Source: Hexactinellida sp. DTS-2022 | Taxonomy: Eukaryota > Porifera > Hexactinellida | Direction: 5' to 3' | NCBI GenBank assembly: GCA_028753945.1 | Contig: JAPNXP010000009.1 | Span: forward strand, 558,001-622,000 | DNA length: 64,000 nucleotides | Shown here: piece after piece, positions 10,198 through 20,890 of the stretch | Numbering within the stretch: the first letter of the stretch is position 1 | Layout: each line of letters opens with the position of its first letter | Notes under the pieces: generated by a model | What the model was told of the DNA's origin: nothing | The model's input: the letters and a program-made list of their open reading frames with translations, nothing else | Database searches by the model: none | Made by a program: the position numbers and the translations under genes

Positions 10198-11646
10198 ATG
10201 AGTCAGAACATGCTAAGCTACAGCTACAGGGAGCGAAATGCCAATCAGGATTTCGAAGCTCACATCGCGAACAGATGTTCCTGGCGTGTGACGCGCTTCA
10301 TATTCACTGCAGTCCTCCTGGTGCTGGTAAGCGGGGCCTCGCTAGGAGGAGGGACCCTCACTCATTACGTGCTGGATAAAATGGAGATAGCCAGCTTAAG
10401 CGAGTGGCAGAACGAATTGATACGAGTGTTGCTGGTAGGTATTCCTCTCGGGATCGTGGTTGGGGCTCTCTCGTTTGACTTTAAAGCAGGACTAGTGGTG
10501 AGTCTGCTCACGGCGAGCAGCCTGTTTATAGCGACGGAAACCTACCTACCCAATACAGGGCATTTGGAAAACGGAGCGTTCGATTTCATGCTCGGACATA
10601 AATTGAATAATTCACACACAATTTTTTACCCGAGAGAGCTTGCAGGAATTAGTTTGTGGGGAATGGTCCTTACATTTCCCACCGGCTACATACTGTATTC
10701 GCTAAACTTCGGTCCTACCTACGCCTTCAGTGGAAGCGTTATCGGTTTTATTTATTTCATTTGCCGAGGAACAGAGCTGAGTCTCGGTGCCCTCTCCTGT
10801 GAGCGCGAAAAGTGCGCGTACTATATGTGGGGGTTCTGGATTTGGTTCGTTTTGCTAATCACTTCAATCAATTGTCTGTGTAAAAGTATCATGTTCGTTG
10901 TACCTAAAAATAAACAACCTATTTTCCTTCGCTGCTATCAATGGATTTGCTATAACAAGGTATATTCTGCACTCTTTGAGATATTCGCATTCCTATTCAC
11001 CCTCTTGTTGCTGGCCTCGCTCAGTTTCTACGCATTGGTTAGTGACAGCAGAGACAGAAAGGGACAAACCTTCTTCGGGCTGCTCGCCAACACTCTCGGT
11101 CTGATAATAACTCAGTCTTACCGGACGGGCAGGTGCGTACAGGCCTGGCTGCACAAGATACGTAACAAGCGAACTATTCCCCGCGCGAGAATAGCCCCCC
11201 GCTCCATACGGATAGTCAGACAGCCCGCGACGGGGGACACCAACACCGGACCTCCCACGTACAATCAGGTGCTATCAGCCGAGCCACTGATATACCCTAC
11301 AATCCCAGAAGAGGCAGCTGACAACAACAACAACAACATTTGCATTCCGCCCGAAACCTCGCACCAGATAAACCCGCCAGTCGCAGAAGACGAACACAAT
11401 GTGGAAGCGTTTCACAGCGAGAGGACAACTCTATTCAGGGAGCAGGAACAAGAAGTACACAAACCGGTTTGTCACGGGTGCTACTCGTGTGTGCACTTCT
11501 TCCAAAAGTTCTTCTACATCGAAATGCTAAGAATCATTCAGCTCCTATTCGACCTAATGGGCATACTATTTTTGGGACCGCTTATAACTGTGACTGTGCT
11601 GTCTATTGTATTCGGTAGTTCTAATTCAAGATACGTGGACCCCTAG
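10198..11646 (+). CDS. Unrecognised multi-span membrane protein with a PPxY motif
   Basis: Single exon, 482 aa; I do not recognise the family. Hydrophobic segments near 33-53, 75-93, 97-112, 146-166, 172-190, 208-228 and 264-287 suggest at least six or seven membrane spans. A basic stretch (about 315-345) and a long polar loop follow. The loop holds PPTYNQV near 351, a PPxY WW-domain ligand of the kind bound by Nedd4-type ligases, and a short Asn run. A Cys-rich patch (CHGCYSCVHFF) precedes a last hydrophobic segment near 455-477. The open frame, codon use and divergent pairing with POLK support a real gene. No function is proposed. Confidence 0.75.
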   Translation: MSQNMLSYSYRERNANQDFEAHIANRCSWRVTRFIFTAVLLVLVSGASLGGGTLTHYVLDKMEIASLSEWQNELIRVLLVGIPLGIVVGALSFDFKAGLVVSLLTASSLFIATETYLPNTGHLENGAFDFMLGHKLNNSHTIFYPRELAGISLWGMVLTFPTGYILYSLNFGPTYAFSGSVIGFIYFICRGTELSLGALSCEREKCAYYMWGFWIWFVLLITSINCLCKSIMFVVPKNKQPIFLRCYQWICYNKVYSALFEIFAFLFTLLLLASLSFYALVSDSRDRKGQTFFGLLANTLGLIITQSYRTGRCVQAWLHKIRNKRTIPRARIAPRSIRIVRQPATGDTNTGPPTYNQVLSAEPLIYPTIPEEAADNNNNNICIPPETSHQINPPVAEDEHNVEAFHSERTTLFREQEQEVHKPVCHGCYSCVHFFQKFFYIEMLRIIQLLFDLMGILFLGPLITVTVLSIVFGSSNSRYVDP

Positions 11647-11841
11647 TTTGATCTTACAGCCTTAAGTTGGGGACATTATTTGTGTATTTAGAATGTAAAT
11701 ATTATACTAACTGTAAATAGGATGTGGACTGGATGCTTATGTTTATGTATGTATAAATAGAATTTGCTTTTTAGAATATAATTATTAAAGTTCCTATTTG
11801 TGTAGATCAGTAAATTAACAATAGAGTAAATAAATAATATA

Positions 11842-12030
11842 CAGTCGACTCCGCTTAATAGAGCCACCCGTGACCGGGTATTAGATTTCTTCGCTTAATG
11901 GGGTCAAATTTCACAGGATTTATAGGACGGAATGACAGTTTGGCTTAAAATATTTCCGTTAATAGATTACTCCGCTTAATCGGGTCAAAGTAACTGGTCC
12001 CGAGGTGACTCTATTAAGCGGAGCCGACTG
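11842..12030. mobile_element. TIR element, family A (MITE-like, 189 bp)
   Basis: Perfect structure: TA, then CAGTCGACTCCGCTTAATAG...CTATTAAGCGGAGCCGACTG, then TA. The terminal repeats agree at 25 of 27 positions. CGCTTAAT-type motifs recur internally. TA duplication and CAGT ends fit a non-autonomous pogo/Tc1-mariner-type element. It carries no coding capacity. It sits 3' of the KLHDC3 gene. Confidence 0.88.
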
Positions 12031-12245
12031 TAATTAATTTAAGCTAATTATTGCACTATTAAGCTAGTTTTGGACTAATGGTAAGTATTACAACTTACAA
12101 GTAATATACTATTTCAATACAATAAATCTTGTAAACAATCGAAAATAAATTAATGAAACATCAGAAAGAAAGAAATTCGTGTCTTATCTGGATATAATTA
12201 TTAACAATAGCTCATTAGTCTCACACGCATACTATAAATTACGAA

Positions 12246-13526
12246 TCACATTGCTTTATGAGGAACGAAATCATCAGAGCCCGCGATAATATTTTCATTT
12301 TGCTTATCCACTGTCCGATTCTTCCGGAACATTACCAAGTCCTTAAACAGATTTAGTGGCAGTCTCTGTGAGAGATACGACTCTTCCACTGAGAGTCTAC
12401 AAACGACCTGCAGACACAAACTCTTGAGAGTCGGGTCGAAACAGAGCACGTGGGTATCTCTCAGGTCTATCATATTCTCGCAGAGGGGATTGTAGAATAC
12501 TGTCGATATTGTGTTTCCAGCTATTGTATCAGGGTGAGGGGTTATTCCCCCGAATATGTACACACTGTTGTCCAACAAGCAATACCCGCACCGCCTACGG
12601 GCCACAGGACGCTTGCCAGAAGGAACAAACTCTGTCCACGCATTAGTCTCGAGGTTTAGGAAAAATAAATCGTTATAGAACGCCGCGTCTTCTTTACAGG
12701 CGCCCCCAAACACCAACAGGCGCCCTTTGAAGTTAAGAGTAACATGGCTCCTTCTGGGGGCAGGGGGCGTGCCCTGAGTGACCAACTCGCTCCACTTACC
12801 CGCTTGCAGATCGTACGTATAAGTCTTATTGCTGTGGTGCGTTGAGAAGAAGTCATTCGGACTATACTCGCCTCCGAACGCATACAGCTTATCGCCGTGG
12901 AAGTTAAGAGAATGGAACATGAGACGCACCTCCCCGACACACCCGAGAGAGGGGAAGAGAGTCCATCTGTAGGTCCGCAAGTCCAGCGAATAAAGCTCGT
13001 TTGAGAACCCAAACCCAAACTGATTTGATTTACTCCCCCTCTCGATCCCCCCGTGCATATACACTGTATCCCCGACCTGGCAACACGCGTGTGTATCTCG
13101 CTCGCAAGGAATGTGGCCCTTCTGCCCGATGTCCCCTTCGAAAGAGCCGCTGGCTAAACTGAACACACTCAGCAAGGAAGGGACCACGCGAGTGCTTCTA
13201 TTGTTGGAATTACCCCCCAACAGGATTAGCTTCCCGTCGTGTATAAACATGGCGTGTCCGTGTCGAGGCATGGTGTTACGGTTGCAAACTGGCTTGCGGG
13301 AGTTCGGGTAAATGCGCTCCCATTTGGGACTCATGTCCCTAAGCCTGAGTCGGTATATGTCCACTACTCGCTCCACCAGAGGGTTGTGCTCCAAGGCAGC
13401 CTGTCGGTCCACGTAGAATCCACCGGAACTATAAATGGTATAGTTCCCATTGTCACAGACGGAGGCGTGGTTAACTCTAGGTGGGAACCCCGGGAAATTC
13501 AGCTCTCTCCAATTTGGATCTGCCAT
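12246..13526 (-). CDS. KLHDC3: KLHDC3: Kelch substrate receptor of a CUL2 ubiquitin ligase
   Basis: Single exon, 426 aa. The first true ATG is at 13526 (MADPNWREL). Six Kelch blades are visible: PPRVNHASV...GGF, MPRHGHAMF...LLGG, ERDTHACCQ...HGG, LMFHSLNF...FGG, RRSHVTLNF...FGG and RRRCGYCLL...FGG. The C-terminus (DTHVLCFDPTLKSLCLQVV...LF) aligns with human KLHDC3 beyond the propeller, including its box-containing helix. Human KLHDC3 recognises C-terminal glycine degrons as part of CRL2. This protein is longer at its N-terminus and in loops (human 382). Two family A elements flank the gene in the same orientation. Confidence 0.9.
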   Translation of the reverse strand: MADPNWRELNFPGFPPRVNHASVCDNGNYTIYSSGGFYVDRQAALEHNPLVERVVDIYRLRLRDMSPKWERIYPNSRKPVCNRNTMPRHGHAMFIHDGKLILLGGNSNNRSTRVVPSLLSVFSLASGSFEGDIGQKGHIPCERDTHACCQVGDTVYMHGGIERGSKSNQFGFGFSNELYSLDLRTYRWTLFPSLGCVGEVRLMFHSLNFHGDKLYAFGGEYSPNDFFSTHHSNKTYTYDLQAGKWSELVTQGTPPAPRRSHVTLNFKGRLLVFGGACKEDAAFYNDLFFLNLETNAWTEFVPSGKRPVARRRCGYCLLDNSVYIFGGITPHPDTIAGNTISTVFYNPLCENMIDLRDTHVLCFDPTLKSLCLQVVCRLSVEESYLSQRLPLNLFKDLVMFRKNRTVDKQNENIIAGSDDFVPHKAM

Positions 13527-13584
13527 TTGATGTATCTGGCTATTTAATAAACTCAATTAGCAAAAGTAACTTGGTTAAGATGTA

Positions 13585-13769
13585 CAGTCGACTCCGCTTA
13601 ATAGAGCCACCGGTTAACAGATTTCTCCGCTTAATCGGGTCAATATTTCACAGGATTTATAGGACGGAATTACTTTTTGGTTTAACATATTTTCGGTTAA
13701 TATATTTCTCCGCTTAATCGGGGCAAAGCAACCTGGTCCCGAGGTGACTCTATTAAGCGGAGTCGACTG
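13585..13769. mobile_element. TIR element, family A (185 bp)
   Basis: TA-flanked element with ends CAGTCGACTCCGCTTAATAG and CTATTAAGCGGAGTCGACTG, near-perfect inverted repeats. The interior (CACAGGATTTATAGGACGGA) matches the copy at 11842 in the same orientation. It lies between the KLHDC3 start and GANAB stop, so it may overlap the KLHDC3 promoter. Confidence 0.88.
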
Positions 13770-13841
13770 TAACTAAATAAATAACTATTCAAACACTAGG
13801 GAATACAAATAATTCAACCAACTAATCACACAGATCTCTCT

Positions 13842-16800
13842 CTACTTGAAAGAGAGGGTTATTTCAACATCCGTCCTAATGTTGTCGATCGGCTTTCTAA
13901 TCTCCAGCGTCTTCCTACCGCTGTCCCACTTCGTGGTTAGTTCTGCGCCGGAGGCGAGCCTGGCCGACAGAGGCTTAGCTCTCAGTCCGATTATAAGGAT
14001 CCGCTCGACCCAGCTCTGAGAGGGGTACGTGCCGCTCGCCCCCCCAGCCCGCGAGGAGAATACGCCGTTCCTATACGAGAACTCCCGCGTCAGGTAGCTG
14101 CCCTCTCTGTACGAGAAAGTGTGTCCGTCGTCCCAGTAGAGACCCCCGGCGGCCCGCTGTCCCTGGTCCAGCGCTACGTACAGAGTGAATGGATCGTCCG
14201 GGTTCGGATTAGCGGATCGGCGCACGCGCATCCGAAACGGGACTATGCTTCCTCCCCGCAGGAATACCGGGATCTTGTCCAGAGGTGTGGATATGCTCCT
14301 GTATACACACACATTATACGTACTGTATTACCTGTTATACTATTAGTGTACTCTGTTAATAGGAACACCAGGGGACCGTAGAAATATGCTCGTATTATCC
14401 GGAATTCGTATTAACCGGAGTAATTTGCATGCATTATATAGGCTAGGGGAATTAAACCTTGACTCCTTAACAGATATTTCCCTTACCGTGTTCTTAACAG
14501 AGTCTGTATAAGAACAATACTAACCTGGTCTCTCCGCCCGGATACCTATCGAACGTATTCTTATCGTACCACACGCTGTGTTCCTCTGGGAAGTACACCT
14601 CCAGAGCGCTCTGTCCCACCTCTGTCACCGGAGCCACCATAACCGCGGGCCCCAGCATAGCCTGAGACGACAGACCCCAGGTCCCGGGGTCCGTCGGGAA
14701 CTCGTACCACAGCGGCCTCAGGACCGGGGCCCCGGTCTGAGAGTGGGCGTGGAAGAGAGAGTACCAGTAGGGGAGCAGCTGGTACCGCTCTGTGACCGCC
14801 GCTCTCACGGCCCTCAGGGTGTCCTCCCCGAACAGCCAGGGCTCTCGTCGCGGCGTGTCGATGTGCGCGTGCTGTCGGAAGAAGGGGGAGTAGGCCCCGA
14901 GCTGGTACCAGCGCACCAGCAGCTCGGGAGAGGGGTGTTTGAAGAACCCACCCACGTCGCTCCCGACGAAGGGAATGCCCCCTAGGCCCATTTGTAGCAG
15001 CATCGGCAGCACGATCTTTAGGTGTCCCCAGGAGGCCTCGTTATCCCCTGTCCACACAGCGGAGAAGCGCTGGCTACCGGAGAACACACTTCTTGTGAGA
15101 ATAAACGGTCTCTCTTGAAACCTGCTGCGCTCCAACAGCCCCTGGTACGTGCTGAGTGTAACCAGCAGACCGTACAGGTTGTGGACATCTCTGTGCTCCC
15201 ACTTACCAGCGTGTAGCGCGTCTTTATGCATCGTGACCTGTAATTATACAGTAGATTCCGGATATAAGAACACCGGTTATAATAACATGCCGGATATAAG
15301 AACACAATATGCAGTTCCCGACTATGTTCTTATAGCCGACATCCACTGTATTACAGCTGTATTGTAAGCTGAATAGCTAATCCTACCTCTGGGCCTGTGA
15401 ACACCGAAGGCTCATTCATATCATTCCAAACATGCAGATTGGTTGTGGAGCCCGAGTAGTTCTCCAGCAGGTAGCACTCGGACCAGTAGCGCCTCACTTC
15501 CGGTCGCAGGAAGTCCGGCCAGGAGCTGCCCCCCGGCCAGCAGGCCCCCTCGTAGTCGGAGGATCCGTCGGCGCTCTTGACCAGGAGGCCCCTCTCCTTC
15601 AGGTCTCGGTAGATGCGGTAGCTGTCCTCGCGCTTTATGTGCGGGTCGATTATAACCACCAGCTAAACACACAGAGACTGAAATAATATACAGTGGTGGT
15701 CGCTTTATAGCAATAGTATATACGTATTAGCAAGTTATTTTCAGCCCCAAGTGATCCTTTAATGTTAATTCTGTTCTTCTAATAGAAATTCGCCTAATAG
15801 CAAGCAATTTTTTGAAAAATGCAACTTGCTATTACAAACGTTCACCACTGTAGTATATTCTGAAATATTTCAAAACGCATTTAACTAATGTTTTGCGATA
15901 TTTAGAGTGGACTGAATGTAGGATGCTGCTAATGTGTTTACAACAATTAATATTACAAATGTGAATCAACAAATATTTAAACTTACAAAGAACAACCTTC
16001 GTACATACGCAGCTTGCTAATTATTAATTATGAATAATCAGTTCAAGTAAAAGGAAATAAATCATAACCTGTAAACAACGCTCTGTAAATGAGGAAAAAT
16101 GCAATGTAAGTAAATTTGTTATTAGAATGAGCTAATGAGTTTTATAAATAAATAAAAAGTTATATCATAAAATTAGAGAATTAAATTGAAAAAATAAAGT
16201 TTTGTAAAATGCAACATAACTTGTTGTTGTAATTTGGAGATTTAAATGCAACGACAAATATTGTACCTGCTGCATAAATATAAAGTAATTACAGCATAAA
16301 TGTATGTCATAAATATAAGGAGATTTTTGCTAATTAATTCAAATAAAATTGCTTAGAGAGATGATTTAATCAGCAAGCGATTTTTCAAAGTTTAATAAAC
16401 AATTCACACAAAAATTTAAAGATTTGGACTTACACGTACAGTACTTAATCGGCCAACACCTTTTCTAATGCAATTTCAGGAAATGGCAAGCTCATTTTTT
16501 TTACTTAAATCTTCACGTTTGCGAAATCGGGTTATATTTTTTAATGTCTTTGCCGATATATAAGTAATGCATTTGAAACCATTCCCTAATAGCAACAAAT
16601 CCTTGTTAATAGAACAACCTCGCTATTAACGCAACTGCATTACATTCATATAACTTTTGTATATCCATTCAATAGGGTATTATACTGGAGTATAATTGAA
16701 CACTCCTAACTCCTAAACTGTCCTAAGGTCACTAGAGTATCATTTTGTACGTCTAAAAGGTTAGCTTTGTATTACTACATGGGGACTTTCGGAAGTTTTC

Positions 16801-19500
16801 GCGCTCCTAAACGCAAACATATCCCAATTAATACGCCTCTAGGCGTATGGCGCGCTCCTGGATAAACCCAGCGAACGAATAAAAGACAAACCTTATGGTT
16901 CCTCTCGGCCAGTTTATCCAGCATAGCTGTGCTGTGCGGAAACTTATTAGCGTCCCACGTGAAGTATTTCTTCCCATCTGTGTGTTCTATGTCCAGCCAG
17001 ATGGAGTCGTAGGGAATCAAGTTTGCTTCGAGATTAGCATCCACCTGAGCAACGTCTTCCTGATCTTTGTAATTCCAGCGACACTGATGGTAACCAAGGG
17101 CCCATATAGGGGGCAGGGGGGTCACTCCCGTCAGCTCTGAGTACTGCTCAGAAACCGAGGCGGGCGTCGGTCCGGGCAGAATAAAGAAATCCAACAGTCC
17201 ACTCTCTATAAGAGATATTAATAATAATATTGTATACTGTGGACTCTCGCTATTAGGAACACGGTTAACAAAGTTTAATTCCCATAACTAATATGAATGC
17301 ATGCGAGTTGTTCAGTTTAAAATACGAATTCCGGATAATAAGAGCAAATTTCGACGGTCCCCTTCGTATTAACGAAGTATTATTAAATTCAAACTAGTAT
17401 TTTTGGAGCATTGTTAAAGCTGTTACACTACCGAACATATTTTAACGATAAATTAATTATATTTCCTGTGCAGCTGAGTTCGCTCAGGGAAATAAAGCAC
17501 CATTTGAATAATGCTTGATATCAAATTAACATGATGAGGTTAAAACTGCTTTAGATCTAACTTATTCCCAATTACAAATATCTCTAGATCTCACCATAGT
17601 AGTTACAATAATAGAAAGAGCTTTTTTGCGTTTTACTTGTGACCTGAAAATAGCAACCGCAATCCGAATATAAATTACATACAATTTAGTTACTCGTTGT
17701 AAGATTAATGAATACACGCGAAAGTTACGAAAACAGGCACTACAGCTGTAGCGAAAAATATAATTTGTTAAATTTAGTAATTTAGTAATACGAAAATATA
17801 CTACATTTAATGTGATTACTTGTCAAGGCTATAAGGAATGGCATCACACTTTAATACAAGTGGTATTCGTATAATAGCAGTCGCATTTTGCACGAAATTT
17901 GCTTGCTAACAAGCGAACTTGAAATTAGAGGAACATAATTAACATTAAATATTTGTTTGGGATTACAACAACAAAAAAGCAACATGTTTCGTATTGTTTA
18001 TCAGTTTAAACATTTGTTAATACAGCTGTAAATTTGCAATTATAAAAAGCAATAAAATTTGCAAATATAAAAGCAATAAAATTATAAGATATGAAGCAAT
18101 CTCTTAACTTGAGTGCATGCAATTCAAACAATTATAAAACTATAGCTATATTAGCTAATGGTTCATTTACACTCCAGCATTTTATATTGCAGAAAGGGAG
18201 ATTACATTGGACTTTATAATACAAACTATGTCATAGGATAGTTTATAATGCAACAACAATAACTGTACCAGACATCCAGTGGGTATCGATATAATCTGAA
18301 CCTCCGGAGTTAAAAACTGAGTTCAATAAACTCCCAACCATCGAGTCTCCTCCTCCGGAAACCTTTTCAATATCCACCCAAGTTTCCGCTGCATTCAACC
18401 AGAAAAGACCGTTGCTCCCATTAACGCCGATACTCTGTACGAAAGGAACAGATCCGTATAAGGACATGCGACTGTTTGTCTCAAACTCAAACACATCCAG
18501 GTTGTACAGCCTGTATGGGTCTCCTCCGTCAGACCTGACAACGCATTAATAAATTATTCATTAAAATTAATAGTATTCAGCTATTCTATATAGAAAGTGC
18601 TTTATTTGAAATTAAAACTAACCTAAAAGATTGTAAGACAACAAATTAATTAGCAAGCTGGCTCAGGGAAGTTTGCAATATCTGTTTTGATAATAACTTT
18701 TTACGCAACGAATGTTTTGCAACGAGCCATTTGCAAACTCGAAACGGAAATACAGTCAACAAATTCGAACAATCGCTAATTCGACCACAATCCAGTACTT
18801 ACTTAGTATCACTCAGGGAGAGACCGTCAGAGTGTTCCGGCAATCCGTATAGGTGCTTAGCTCCCATAAATCTTACGTCAAGCCCAACAGAGCTGGGGCC
18901 AAACGGGCGTGAGTCGCGGTGACTCTTAAAGTTCTCTTCCCAATTTTCGTCCCCGTTTATACCAGTCGCATTCCAAGCCTCCTTACTCATGAAGGGTTCA
19001 AAGTTCATTAGCCCCCTCTTATTTACAACAGCGATAACGTGTCCATCCCTTAGCGCCGACAAATGGAAAGGAGCGAAATGTAGTTCGGCCTGTGTCTCTC
19101 CAGTTATAATATTTATCTGTGAGTCGGAGTGAGAGAGCACCTTGAATGGGTGCGGGGTTGGATCTCCGTCTAGCGAGAATTCTGACGGAGAGAACCTCTC
19201 GTGGGTGGGCACAGGATCGAACTCCTTAACGCTAAACCTCAGCACTCCGTTTCGTAGACACTGGAGTGTAGCGAATAGTGTAATGCCGCTTGTGTCCTGT
19301 ATATGGAAGGATAGCGTTCCTCTCTCGGGATCAGGGGTCACGGAGGCGGGCGCCACACTATATCGGGACTCTCCCTCGGGGAGGTCGCGGTTCCTCTTAC
19401 AGAAACTGCTGTCAGCACAGGTTTTAAAGATCGCTTTGTCGACAGCAGAGACAGTGACACATCCTGCTAGCAATAGCAGACACAACCAGGTTGTGTTCAT
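13842..19500 (-). CDS. GANAB: Glucosidase II alpha subunit (GANAB), six exons
   Basis: Exons: 19500-18803, 18534-18269, 17205-16892, 15662-15387, 15237-14525, 14298-13842. All have GT-AG borders and consistent phase, giving 907 aa (human 944). A signal peptide (about 1-19) is followed by the family N-terminus VDKAIFKTCADSSFCKRNRD. GH31 landmarks are IWLDIEHTDGKKYFTWD, the nucleophile Asp507 in WNDMNEPSVF, and the acid/base Asp583 in VWTGDN. Their 76-residue spacing equals that of the human enzyme. MRVRRS and DDGHTFSY follow in the C-terminal beta domain. The enzyme trims the two inner alpha-1,3-glucoses from N-glycans in the ER lumen and acts with a beta subunit. Every intron holds at least a fragment of a TIR element. 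Confidence 0.96.
14346..14506. mobile_element. TIR element, family D, in GANAB intron 5
   Basis: The left end has ACTCTGTTAATAGGAACACC and the right end has GTGTTCTTAACAGAGTCTG before TA. The interior includes TATTATCCGGAATTCGTATT. It fills most of the 226-bp intron 14299-14524. The left boundary is uncertain by a few bases. Confidence 0.7.
15249..15348. mobile_element. TIR element, family B (100 bp), in GANAB intron 4
   Basis: TA, CAGTAGATTCCGGATATAAG...CTTATAGCCGACATCCACTG, TA. The motif GGATATAAGAACAC recurs internally. It occupies 100 of 149 bp of intron 15238-15386. Without it and one TA the intron would be 47 bp. Confidence 0.82.
15691..15850. mobile_element. TIR element, family C (160 bp), in GANAB intron 3
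   Basis: TA, CAGTGGTGGTCGCTTTATAG...GTTCACCACTG, TA. Internal CTAATAGCAAGCAA and ATTAGCAAGTT motifs repeat. Related copies lie at 6285 and 46329. Confidence 0.82.
15851..16891. other. Rest of GANAB intron 3
   Basis: About 1 kb of AT-rich sequence, the 5' part of the longest GANAB intron on the coding strand. Around 16590-16635 are AATAGCAAC/TTAATAGAACA motifs resembling a decayed family C element. Otherwise I recognise nothing. Confidence 0.5.
17235..17370. mobile_element. TIR element fragment, family D, in GANAB intron 2
   Basis: The sequence CTGTGGACTCTCGCTATTAG then GAACACGG..., with GAATTCCGGATAATAAGAGC and CGACGGTCCCC, is the inverted counterpart of the element at 14346. The right terminal repeat is lost. 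A family C fragment follows in the same intron at about 17861. Confidence 0.6.
17861..17950. mobile_element. Family C fragment in GANAB intron 2
   Basis: GTGGTATTCGTATAATAGCA, GTCGCATTTTGCACGAAATTTG and GCTAACAAGCGAAC match the copies at 6285 and 46329. Only one end is recognisable. Confidence 0.55.
18754..18800. mobile_element. Family F terminal fragment in GANAB intron 1
   Basis: TA followed by CAGTCAACAAATTCGAACAA and GCTAATTCGACC matches the left end of the element at 48391. It runs up to the GANAB exon 1 donor (gtaagt at 18802-18797). Confidence 0.5.
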
Positions 19501-19674
19501 TCTCTTATAACTTATAACTTATATTTGGAACAGTTAAAGTAGTCTCCTTATTAGGTACATAATTAGATTGGAACGAGTTATAATATATAGCTTTAAATCT
19601 CCAAATAAAATGGTTGAATTAAACTATCAAGACAAGAAAATAAAGGTAAGTGATACAAATTTAACTTTTTGAAG

Positions 19675-20025
19675 TTAGTACGATAATTGATGGAGCAGTC
19701 GTTTGTACATCAAAATCTCCAAATAATATCTATTTTTTAGAGCTTCAAGGAGTTCTTTCTCTTTTCTCATTTCAAGAACGCCAGACCTACATTTAGCTCG
19801 GCAGTTCCTGGTGTATATTCTGGATTTGAGGGTCCTTCTCCGAGACATCACCTTTTTAATCGTATCTTCATCGTACCCGTCAACATACAATTTTCGTTTC
19901 AATTCGTTTACTTGTGATTTTAAAATTGTGTCGTCGCATAGGGGAAGTGTGATTTCTTCAGCGTTTGGATTTACCGGTGAGGGTTTGTCATAAGATGGTG
20001 CAGTTATCGAATTAATCTCAGTCAT
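19675..20025 (-). CDS. Small Maf-like bZIP protein, divergent
   Basis: Single exon, 116 aa. An extended-homology-like region (VNELKRKL...DEDTIKKVMSRR, about 39-62) precedes a basic region RRRTLKSRIYTRNCRAKCR. This matches the small Maf pattern RRRTLKNRGYAxxCRxKR, including the Maf-type Tyr and Cys-Arg. The invariant Asn is Ser and the following Ala is Thr, so DNA contacts probably differ. The leucine zipper (about 84-114) is short and irregular, suggesting obligate heterodimerisation. No transactivation domain is visible. The gene lies 175 bp upstream of GANAB on the same strand. It could be a degenerating or lineage-specific Maf/NRL relative. Confidence 0.75.
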   Translation of the reverse strand: MTEINSITAPSYDKPSPVNPNAEEITLPLCDDTILKSQVNELKRKLYVDGYDEDTIKKVMSRRRTLKSRIYTRNCRAKCRSGVLEMRKEKELLEALKNRYYLEILMYKRLLHQLSY

Positions 20026-20890
20026 TCTGAAATTTATAAATTTTAATTTTGCTAACTTTAGATTTGTGTATATTATTTACAATAATTTGGTATTTTAAGC
20101 ACTATTTATACATAAGCTAATACTATGATGTGATGTAATTTCCAAAACTCTTTTAGGATGAAAGTTGATATCTACTTAGTTAGAACATCTCACAACATCA
20201 GTTCAATATTAGTAGCATAGTTAACGGAAATGGGATAATTTTTGATAATTTAAGATCTACACAATATAATAAAGAATTCTTTAGAGGAAGTTCGATGGAG
20301 ATAGGTCAGGGTATATACCAAAAGACACCAGAGGGGAAAAATACAGTTCAGTCATAGAAAAGCAATAAAATAATCCGTTTGCTTGCTTACAAACGACAAA
20401 ACAAGATTGGTAAACTATTAATATAAATAATTAGGGTATTTGTACCGTAAATTCCAAAATAAATGTGTGGTACTTGTACAGTATTACAGGCATGTAATTA
20501 GCTGAATAATGAGAATTTGTCATATTTATTCCCAGATGTTGATTGATGGTTGATGTAAAAGCGAAATTAAAATTCTAGTTATAAATAAAAATAAAATAAA
20601 AATATTGTAATTACACGAAAGGAATTGATAAATTGGAAAATCCAATTAGGAGAGCTTTTACAAGGGGTAAACTTCTAGTTCTGAGATAAGTTAGGCTAAT
20701 TTGAAATAAACCGACACATTTAATATCAACACAAATAGCAAGTTATCATAACTGTTGTCAAGCAAACCAAAAGTATATTTACAAAAAATATTTGTATTCA
20801 AAAGATTAGTTAAGAAATAATACAATAATCCGACTCAAATGAGTTAAAAGTATTTCAAAGAATATTATATACATAAATAATACAAAAGCA
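20026..20890. other. AT-rich intergenic stretch
   Basis: 865 bp between the bZIP start and MFSD11 stop. No coding frame of note, no complete inverted-repeat element and no RNA gene recognised. Confidence 0.5.

Noticed and set aside
15238..15386. Introner-type intron gain
   Set aside because: Element ends do not coincide with the splice sites; 47 bp of flanking intron with its own GT and AG remains, so insertion into an existing intron is simpler.
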